Source: Paenibacillus sp. An7 (GTDB lineage Bacteria; Bacillota; Bacilli; Paenibacillales; Paenibacillaceae). From it: 64,000 nucleotides of DNA. The notes beneath the pieces were generated by a model, which was not told the DNA's origin, did no database searches, and saw only the letters and a list, made by a program, of their open reading frames with translations. The stretch covers positions 62,001 to 126,000 of the forward strand of contig NZ_WTWX01000001.1 in assembly GCF_009870785.1 (NCBI RefSeq). The letters run 5' to 3'. Position numbers and translations under genes: made by a program. Positions within the stretch are counted from its first letter, which is position 1. Each line of letters starts with the position of its first letter. This document shows, in pieces, positions 57,770 to 64,000 of this stretch.

Positions 57770-59149
57770 TTAATTGCCGTATACTTCGTCAATCGCTGCT
57801 TGAAAAGTTCCTTTGTACTTCTCAACTACGGTTGAAACAGAAACCCCGCTGTTCAACTCTCCTTGAAAATCATAAAATTTCAGATTTGGAAACGTATGAT
57901 GATCGAGCACGAGCATATTCGGTGCAACCAATTTTGCATTGTTCAGATCTTCTTCAGTTGAGAATACGGTTTCATACGAACTTTGATCTGGGTAATCATA
58001 TGCGGAATCGATATCGTTAATCTTTTCCCATATATACATTAACTGCTCCGGATTCTCTACGGATTTTGGAATGGTAAGGGCTTGAAAAAGTGCCTCTGCC
58101 GAATGGTATTCGGTTGCACTTGGACCTTTAGGGAAAGGGACGAAACCTATATCATAGTCAGGCATATCCGTCTTCAACCCGTTAAGTTCATGCAGTGCAC
58201 CGGCGTACATTAACGTATTTCCTTGACGAACAAACTGACCCGGTTCAGTCCAGTCTCCGCCTTCTGTTGGTCTTGTGACTTGCTCATTAGCGATACGGTT
58301 AACAAAGTTAAGAGCCTCCACTGTGGCTGGATCATCTAGATTCTGTTTTTCGCCTTTGGTAAGTGAAGTATTATTAGAATACAAAGCTTGCTCTAAAAGA
58401 GAATTATTTGCCAACCCCCATGTATCGAGCTTGCCATCGTTATTCGTATCTCTGTTTGCCTCTTTAGCAACTTGAATAAAAGTATCCCAGTTCCAATTGT
58501 CTTCATTTACGTAATCTTGAAGCGGTTTAATACCGAGTTGGTTCATTAGCGTGCGGTTGTAGAAAATCCCCACGACTAGATTCGCCTGATTCTCAGTAAA
58601 TCCATACCCTCTGCCTTCATAAGTGAAGTATTCATTCGTTACCTTTTGATTAAAGGCAACAGGATTCTTTGTATATTCATCGATAGGCCAAAGCAAATCT
58701 TGTTTAACCAGAGCTGGAACCGCATAAGTTTTACCAAGACGAACAATATCTCCAAGAGGCTCGCCTGCAAGGAGCGAAGCTGTCACCTTTTCTTGATACT
58801 CCCCATAATCAACAGCCAAGTATTCCACTTTGAAATTATGTTTTTCCATTAATGCTTCGAGGTTTTTCTTACGCTGAATATTATCTGGGTTATCCTCGCC
58901 GATCGTCATATCCCACCACGAAACGACTTTGATTGTTCTGCCACCCATATCAAAATCCATATCCGGGGTGCTGTATACACCCTCTTCATCTGTGTTGCCA
59001 GCTACATCCTCGCCGCTGTCTACCTTACCGACATCTTCCGTTGGTGTAACATCTGTGTTGACCTCTTTCTCGTTGCCTGAACCGCTGCTACAAGCTACAA
59101 GCAACACCATTATCATGAATAACACAATGATCGTTTTGCTGATCCGCAT
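57770..59149 (-). CDS. Sugar ABC transporter solute-binding lipoprotein, first gene of the operon
   Basis: Lipoprotein of 459 residues; the lipobox LLVAC gives Cys at residue 20. The linker is rich in Asp, Glu, Val and Thr. The domain carries the same sequence blocks as the protein at 37704-39089 (MDFDMGGRT, LMEKHNFK, AGEPLGDIVR, GGDWTEPGQF, VSTVVEKYK), so the two are paralogues that probably bind related sugars. An AGAGGGGG site precedes the ATG. It leads the nine-gene operon and is divergent from the AraC-type regulator gene, with 274 bp between. Confidence 0.92.
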   Translation of the reverse strand: MRISKTIIVLFMIMVLLVACSSGSGNEKEVNTDVTPTEDVGKVDSGEDVAGNTDEEGVYSTPDMDFDMGGRTIKVVSWWDMTIGEDNPDNIQRKKNLEALMEKHNFKVEYLAVDYGEYQEKVTASLLAGEPLGDIVRLGKTYAVPALVKQDLLWPIDEYTKNPVAFNQKVTNEYFTYEGRGYGFTENQANLVVGIFYNRTLMNQLGIKPLQDYVNEDNWNWDTFIQVAKEANRDTNNDGKLDTWGLANNSLLEQALYSNNTSLTKGEKQNLDDPATVEALNFVNRIANEQVTRPTEGGDWTEPGQFVRQGNTLMYAGALHELNGLKTDMPDYDIGFVPFPKGPSATEYHSAEALFQALTIPKSVENPEQLMYIWEKINDIDSAYDYPDQSSYETVFSTEEDLNNAKLVAPNMLVLDHHTFPNLKFYDFQGELNSGVSVSTVVEKYKGTFQAAIDEVYGN

Positions 59150-59351
59150 GATTCAATCCCCCTCTTGATTTGTGAGCACAATCAAAGTGTAGCGCTTACA
59201 TAATAAGGCAAACAACCTGCCATATACGTGTTTTAATACCCCTCAAAATATAGGTTCCCGGGCAGCATCCATTCGTAATGTGAGAAGAAGTAAACAAAAG
59301 TTAGATAAATAAAGATATGCACATTGAGAATTTTCCAATATTTTTCCATAA

Positions 59352-59365
59352 TGAAAGCGTAATCA
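59352..59365. promoter_or_regulatory. cre (CcpA) site in the 59.3-kb divergent region
   Basis: TGAAAGCGTAATCA fits TGNAANCGNWNNCA at all fixed positions. It lies 59 bp before the regulator start and could repress the regulator, and indirectly the divergent transport operon. Confidence 0.65.
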
Positions 59366-59423
59366 TTTTTTTACATAGAGAGGATCACATGATTCATAAA
59401 TAATCACATGGGGGGCTATGATT

Positions 59424-60173
59424 ATGTATAAGATCCTGTTCGTTGATTTACATCATCATTGGGATGCAAATAGTCAAGATTTCTTTAATTGGAGTAATCT
59501 CGGTTTCATATTAGAAGATTACACGAATGAATCCGATTCTGCTTTATCTCTCATCAAATCAAAATGTTATTCTCTGCTGATCATTGATATTGTAAAATGC
59601 CCTGAACAAGGGATTACACTATGCAAGCATGTACGTACAATAAGTCCTGTTCCCATTATTCTCATCAGCGATAGTACTGACTTTCAGCTTGCCCGAAAAG
59701 CAATGCAATACCAGGTCAGCGACTACTTACCTGCCCCCGTTTCCAGCGAAGATATGACAACATGTCTACAGCTTATGAATCGAAAATTAAATGAAGAAAA
59801 AGCAGAGAATAAGAAAGCCAGTTATGATATAGCGGATGATCTAGAAGAATCCGTTATTGATAAAGTGAAAGAATATGTGACCGAATCTCTTGGACAGAAT
59901 ATCACCTTAAAGGAAATATCGAGCACTTTACATTTTAACTACTCATATCTCGGACAAAAATTTAAATATCACGAAAATATGACCTTTAATGCCTATTTGT
60001 TGCAGCAACGTATGGAAAAAGCAAAGCAGCTTCTTGAAAAGACCGAAATGAAAGTATACGAAATTGCTAATGAAGTGGGATATTATGAAATGGATTGGTT
60101 TTATAAAAAGTTCAAGCTATACACGGGTGTGAGTGCCAACGAATATCGAAAAATGAAAATGGTCACCGCGTAA
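59424..60173 (+). CDS. AraC-type response regulator with atypical receiver
   Basis: YesN-like regulator of 249 residues: receiver-like domain (1-115) and AraC helix-turn-helix pair (about 145-245; ITLKEISSTLHFNYSYLGQKFK, YEIANEVGYYEMDWFYKKFKLYTG). The putative phospho-Asp is in LLIIDIVK near 57, but the usual acidic pair is reduced to VDLHHH and the conserved Lys is Ala (DYLPAPVS), so phosphorylation is doubtful. No histidine kinase is adjacent. ATG at 59424 has the better spacing to GGGGGG than the one at 59418. Divergent from the nine-gene operon, which it probably activates. Confidence 0.85.
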   Translation: MYKILFVDLHHHWDANSQDFFNWSNLGFILEDYTNESDSALSLIKSKCYSLLIIDIVKCPEQGITLCKHVRTISPVPIILISDSTDFQLARKAMQYQVSDYLPAPVSSEDMTTCLQLMNRKLNEEKAENKKASYDIADDLEESVIDKVKEYVTESLGQNITLKEISSTLHFNYSYLGQKFKYHENMTFNAYLLQQRMEKAKQLLEKTEMKVYEIANEVGYYEMDWFYKKFKLYTGVSANEYRKMKMVTA

Positions 60174-60206
60174 AATGGTTGAACCAAACCCTTCTTTTTT
60201 CCATAC

Positions 60207-60246
60207 AAAATAGCCGCTTACTTATCTTTAAGTAAGCGGCTATTTT
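60207..60246. terminator. Bidirectional terminator
   Basis: A perfect 18-bp stem with TCTT loop (60207-60224 with 60229-60246) lies between the regulator gene and the minus-strand ABC ATPase gene. A and T runs flank both sides. Confidence 0.9.
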
Positions 60247-60300
60247 CGCAGATATTTGGGTATTATTAGTTACTCAATCTTACTCAATCTCTTTCTTGTT

Positions 60301-61197
60301 CTAACCAGACAATTTTGTCTCATCAGGAGGGTAAAGAACAATCCGCCCCTCCTCCATTTCCACACGAACTTTATTACTGTCCTTAAATTCTTCTGCATCG
60401 AGGTACCCTGCTGGGATCTGAAGTCTCCCCGCCTTGTCAATAACAGCATATTCGATATGACTGTCTGACATCTTTTGCTTTTCCTCTGCATCCAATAGAG
60501 CAAGTTCCTCCGAATAAGAGGTCCGCCGAATCATCTCTGCTGAGGTCTTACCATCTCGAATTTGAACAACCCGGTCTACCTTCTGGGCTAAATGCGGATC
60601 ATGTGTAACAATGACGACCGTAAGACCCGTAGAACGGTTAAGAGATCGAAATAGATCCAGGACTTGGTCCGATGTACTCGTATCAAGCGACCCGGTGGGC
60701 TCATCTGCCAGTAGTAAACGCGGGTTATTAGCAAGTGCAATGGCGATTGCTACCCGCTGCTGTTCACCACCAGACAGCTCGCTTAAGCGATTTTTCATCC
60801 GTTTTTCCAGTCCAACCGCGGTAAGCAGCTCTATTGCACGCGCCCGGCTCCGCTTGCCGTGCAGCAGCATCGGCAGTTCAACATTCTCTATGGCTGATAA
60901 ATACGGAATCAGGTTACGGGAGTTATTTTGCCATACGAACCCTACCGTCTCTCGTTTATACACCTTTAAATCTTTCTCTGTAAAAGAAAGCATGTCTTTA
61001 CCATCTACAAATAATTTGCCTGCTGAAGGCTTATCGAGCCCGCCAAGCATATTGAGCAGCGTAGATTTACCGCTGCCTGAATTGCCGATGATTGCCATAA
61101 GTTCGCCATCTTCTATCGTCATATCGAGTCCTTGAAGCGCAACGACTTCAAGTTCGGCCGTTTTATATATTTTCACAAGTCCTTCGCAATATATCAA
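60301..61197 (-). CDS. MacB/LolD-type ABC ATPase with AbrB-like C-terminal extension
   Basis: ATP-binding subunit of 298 residues. Walker A GNSGSGKSTLL near 36, signature LSGGEQQRVAIAIAL near 142, and Walker B LLLADEPTGSLD near 162 mark it as a type VII (FtsX-permease) ATPase. Such ATPases normally end near 230; here about 60 residues follow, ending with VIDKAGRLQIPAGYLD and KVRVEMEEGRIVLYPP, the pattern of an AbrB/SpoVT swapped-hairpin domain. It begins three bases after the permease stop codon and is clearly its partner. Substrate unknown. Confidence 0.88.
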   Translation of the reverse strand: MIYCEGLVKIYKTAELEVVALQGLDMTIEDGELMAIIGNSGSGKSTLLNMLGGLDKPSAGKLFVDGKDMLSFTEKDLKVYKRETVGFVWQNNSRNLIPYLSAIENVELPMLLHGKRSRARAIELLTAVGLEKRMKNRLSELSGGEQQRVAIAIALANNPRLLLADEPTGSLDTSTSDQVLDLFRSLNRSTGLTVVIVTHDPHLAQKVDRVVQIRDGKTSAEMIRRTSYSEELALLDAEEKQKMSDSHIEYAVIDKAGRLQIPAGYLDAEEFKDSNKVRVEMEEGRIVLYPPDETKLSG

Positions 61198-61200
61198 GGC

Positions 61201-64000
61201 TTACTCCTCTCCCAGTCTCAACGCCTCGGCAATTCGGGTACGTGATAAACGGAAACTGATTACGGTAAGTCCAATGATCAGCATACTTCCGATAATACCA
61301 TATACTTGTAAATAGTCGCTGAGCTGATATGTGATTTGAAAAGGCGGTACCTGATCTGTTGTCGCAAATGACATTTCAAACAAAGGAACAAATCGTTCGC
61401 TTGTTACATTACCGATCATCACTCCTATGAGGACAGCAGCTACCGAAGTTAACATCTGCTCGCTGACAAGCATACCGATGATGTGCCGAAAAGGCATACC
61501 CATTGCCCTGAGCACTCCATATTGGAGCGATCTTCCCGCTAATGTTAATGTCCAGAACAGCAGAAAACCAAAGAAACAAATGAGCATAGAAATGACAAAT
61601 CCAAGCGTCATCACTCCATTAATAGCCATACGGAAAGGGTCATTCACGGAACGAACCAGCTCTTGCGTCGCGTCCCGAAGGCTTGTAACGGGTACCTTAC
61701 TCTGTTCCAACTGCGTATAGATATCTTGGCTGGACACCCCGTCCTTCAGCTTGAGCCATACTTCATATGGCTCAATGGCCAGCCTGTTCTGAATGGTGCT
61801 TAGATGTCCGACAATCAGAAAGGGGTCTGTTCCCTTACCTTCCGCATCACGACTAACAGCGAGCGGATTCCAACTTGGCCAGTAATCGATGATGCCATAG
61901 ACGGTAAGCGGAATTTGATTGAGTCCATCCCATGCAACACTGATGGTATCACCCGGTTCTAGCTTCGCTTTATCCGCGAGCGAACGTGAGATGAGAACCG
62001 CTTTCGGATTTGGAGCAATCAGATTTAGATAGCTGTTCAATGGATAATCCATTAGTCCATTCTTCATCCACGCTGTATTACCAAACTCTAGCGTATTGAT
62101 GCCTATGAGTTCTACCTTTCCTGATGTGCCGCTCTCTTTTGCACTAAAACGTGCTTCCTCTTTCCGAAAAACTTTAGCTACTGACTCTGCACCTTCCAGT
62201 TCTTCAAATGGGGTAAAAGGAGGTTCCGTATACTGCACACGTCTTTGTTCGGTAAATTCACTATTCGCTGAACCCGTCTGAGCTGCTGAAGCCATATTGA
62301 CAGGTGGTAGTGCATTGCTTTCCCATTTGGACGTAATTACGATATCTGTTCCTACGGAATACTTAATTTTGCTATCCAGATTATCGTTAATCGTTCGAGC
62401 CGCATTTGCGCTGAATATACCTGTTGCGACGGTCATAATTAGAAACACATTGATTGTTAGATACTGTCCGGAAGAGCGGCTAATCTGTACGAGTGAGCTA
62501 TAAAGCGGCGGGGACCACCATTTCTTACCTGATACGTAAATGATCCGAATCAGCCAAGGATATACCCGCAGCACAAGGAGTCCTCCGCCGAGAATGAATA
62601 ATGCAGGTATTAAAAACACGAGCGGATCCATTTGCAGCAATTCTGAATCCAGTGCCAACCGCTTTAAATCAGCCTGTCTTTTATTGAAATTATAAAGCAA
62701 ATACAATGAGATTCCGACTAAAAGGAAATCGATTCCCGCCTTATACCAGAACGGAGTATGAGCAAGCCGGGCACTCTGCTGCTTATGACTGACGATACTT
62801 ACTTTTGAAGCAAGAAACGCAGGAATTAATATAAGCAAAATGGCGCCTGTCACAGCAATGACGGCAATTCGATAAGCATCACTTGATAAGCTGATTTCGA
62901 GAGCGGAACGCTGAACAAACTCGAGGAACCCGTTAGAAGCTCCAAGTATTTTAGTGAACCATACCCCAAGTATAGGTCCAACAGCCAGTGCGCTGATGCC
63001 TAGAAGTGTACTTTCGAGTACGTAAATACACATGATCTGAAAACGACTGGCACCTCTGCTTCGCAGTACAGCGATTTCCGTCTTCTGCCGATCAATGATA
63101 AGATTCGCGGACATATATATGTAGAATGCCAACATCATCATAACGGGGACATAGAGAGACAACATCATTAAGTCAAGCTTCTTTTGTTTTCCCTCATACG
63201 ATGCTACCGTCTCGGTCGCTGGAATATTTACTTCTTCCACTCCAAGTTTCCCGCGAAAATAACGTTTCACGTCCGTAGCTGCTTTGGTGAACTGTCCTGT
63301 TTTCTCTACCGTTAGCTGTTCGTAGTTCAAGGCAAAACGCCACTCTAGTTCGGTAAGGCGGGCTTTTCCACCTTCGATAAATTCACGCTCAAATTGCTCG
63401 AAAGGAATAAGAAAACCATTCTCTTCGTCTGTTGTCAAATAGGGGAGATAGGGGTCCGCAGCCGGATCCGTTTCAATCAAACCAACAGGAATTACACGGA
63501 ATGTACTACGATCTGCTTCCGGCGATACCATCAACAGTTCATCGCCAAGTCCGCGTTTTACTGACAAAAGAAACTTCTGTGTCACAAGCGCTTCAAATAC
63601 ACCATCTTGCCGGTCCAGCGGCATACGCCCCTCAGTCAGCTTGACCCGTTTTTCCATATCAGATAAAGACTTGAAAATCCCTGTTGTTTTCTGTATCTTC
63701 TTTTCCTGGTCAGAAGCGTCGGCTCCATATACTTTCATCTTATGAGTCTTGCGCTGCTGGTAGGAAGACATCGCCTCGATTCCCGTTCGCTCCGGGATAC
63801 TTGCAGCAAATTGATCAGCACGAGAGATCGCACTAGTCGTCTTCTCATCCATTACAGAAGAAGATACACTTGTACTAATGCGCATAAACCCAGGATATAC
63901 ACCGCTCTGATGCTGGATCTCCTGTAATTCCTTGGTCAATGTCCGCTGCAAAATGGCATCTGAATAGAGCGGCATAGAACTAAACAACGCCACACATATG
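61201..64000 (-). CDS. FtsX-type ABC permease (N-terminus beyond window)
   Basis: Large permease with several membrane helices of the MacB/FtsX kind (LMMLSLYVPVMMMLAFYIYM, VFLIMTVATGIFSANAA, MTLGFVISMLICFFGFLLFWTL) and large extracytoplasmic loops. The frame is open to the window edge: a GTG at 63993 is an internal Val inside the first membrane segment, so the true start lies beyond 64000. At least 933 residues are present. Stop codon followed after three bases by the ATPase gene. Likely function is export or peptide/antibiotic response, but nothing here fixes the substrate. Confidence 0.88.
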   Translation of the reverse strand, partial: ICVALFSSMPLYSDAILQRTLTKELQEIQHQSGVYPGFMRISTSVSSSVMDEKTTSAISRADQFAASIPERTGIEAMSSYQQRKTHKMKVYGADASDQEKKIQKTTGIFKSLSDMEKRVKLTEGRMPLDRQDGVFEALVTQKFLLSVKRGLGDELLMVSPEADRSTFRVIPVGLIETDPAADPYLPYLTTDEENGFLIPFEQFEREFIEGGKARLTELEWRFALNYEQLTVEKTGQFTKAATDVKRYFRGKLGVEEVNIPATETVASYEGKQKKLDLMMLSLYVPVMMMLAFYIYMSANLIIDRQKTEIAVLRSRGASRFQIMCIYVLESTLLGISALAVGPILGVWFTKILGASNGFLEFVQRSALEISLSSDAYRIAVIAVTGAILLILIPAFLASKVSIVSHKQQSARLAHTPFWYKAGIDFLLVGISLYLLYNFNKRQADLKRLALDSELLQMDPLVFLIPALFILGGGLLVLRVYPWLIRIIYVSGKKWWSPPLYSSLVQISRSSGQYLTINVFLIMTVATGIFSANAARTINDNLDSKIKYSVGTDIVITSKWESNALPPVNMASAAQTGSANSEFTEQRRVQYTEPPFTPFEELEGAESVAKVFRKEEARFSAKESGTSGKVELIGINTLEFGNTAWMKNGLMDYPLNSYLNLIAPNPKAVLISRSLADKAKLEPGDTISVAWDGLNQIPLTVYGIIDYWPSWNPLAVSRDAEGKGTDPFLIVGHLSTIQNRLAIEPYEVWLKLKDGVSSQDIYTQLEQSKVPVTSLRDATQELVRSVNDPFRMAINGVMTLGFVISMLICFFGFLLFWTLTLAGRSLQYGVLRAMGMPFRHIIGMLVSEQMLTSVAAVLIGVMIGNVTSERFVPLFEMSFATTDQVPPFQITYQLSDYLQVYGIIGSMLIIGLTVISFRLSRTRIAEALRLGEE

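Noticed and set aside
59190-59204. cre-like palindrome TGTAAGCGCTACA close to the SBP start
   Set aside because: It lacks one base compared with the consensus; the better site at 59352 explains the region.

Overview
The window looks like chromosomal DNA of a low-GC, Gram-positive, soil-type Bacillales, most likely a Paenibacillus or close relative. This is inferred from strong GGAGG ribosome-binding sites, frequent TTG/GTG starts, CcpA-type cre sites, AraR-type regulation, a Bacillus-like glucose dehydrogenase, a cydABCD operon, and many plant-polysaccharide enzymes with sugar ABC transporters that lack their own ATPase. I see no rRNA, tRNA, CRISPR array, insertion sequence or prophage.

Layout. 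0.1-10.7 kb: glpX, a glucose 1-dehydrogenase, a small membrane-anchored protein, an AAC(3)-like acetyltransferase, an SGNH hydrolase, a secreted GH5 glucanase with a ricin-type module, two unknown small genes, a LOG-family protein, a MazG-like pyrophosphohydrolase and a polysaccharide deacetylase. 11.0-17.8 kb: the bd oxidase operon cydABCD and an orphan NarL-type regulator. 18.0-19.7 kb: an FGE-fold lipoprotein and a secreted GH11 xylanase. 20.0-25.2 kb: araB-araD-araA with divergent araR. 25.3-27.5 kb: a LysR regulator divergent from a CofE-like ligase. 27.7-30.2 kb: four genes for a lipoprotein, a TIMP-like surface protein, a four-helix membrane protein and an erythromycin-esterase-family enzyme. 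30.5-33.6 kb: a PL10 pectate lyase, an HD-CHAP fusion and a phosphodiester-glycosidase-family protein. 33.8-43.5 kb: a hemicellulose cluster (unclassified six-hairpin-like protein, secreted GH30 xylanase with CBM6, sugar-binding lipoprotein, esterase, intracellular GH10 xylanase, GH95 fucosidase). 43.6-46.3 kb: an ABC exporter with a zinc ribbon plus a DUF1854 protein. 46.4-59.1 kb: a nine-gene operon with two permease pairs, two binding proteins (one of 965 residues with fused N-terminal modules), a DUF5696 lipoprotein, a YIP1 membrane protein and an NHL/TPR protein, next to a divergent AraC-type regulator. 60.3-64.0 kb: an ABC ATPase with an AbrB-like tail and an FtsX-type permease cut by the window edge.

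How it works together. Secreted GH11, GH30, GH5 and PL10 enzymes would cut xylan, glucan and pectin outside the cell. Oligosaccharides would enter through the binding-protein permeases, probably powered by a shared MsmX-type ATPase encoded elsewhere. GH10, the esterase and GH95, which lack export signals, would finish them inside, and AraBDA would feed L-arabinose into the pentose phosphate pathway. Four good cre matches sit upstream of GH5, GH11, PL10 and the 59-kb regulator, so carbon catabolite control probably joins these scattered units.

The most interesting items are the nine-gene DUF5696/YIP1/NHL/large-binding-protein operon, the HD-CHAP fusion, the CofE-like protein, the AbrB-tailed ABC ATPase, the receiver domain that lacks its conserved lysine, and two secreted-glycosidase leaders with a strong Shine-Dalgarno sequence at the predicted RNA 5' end but no start codon after it.
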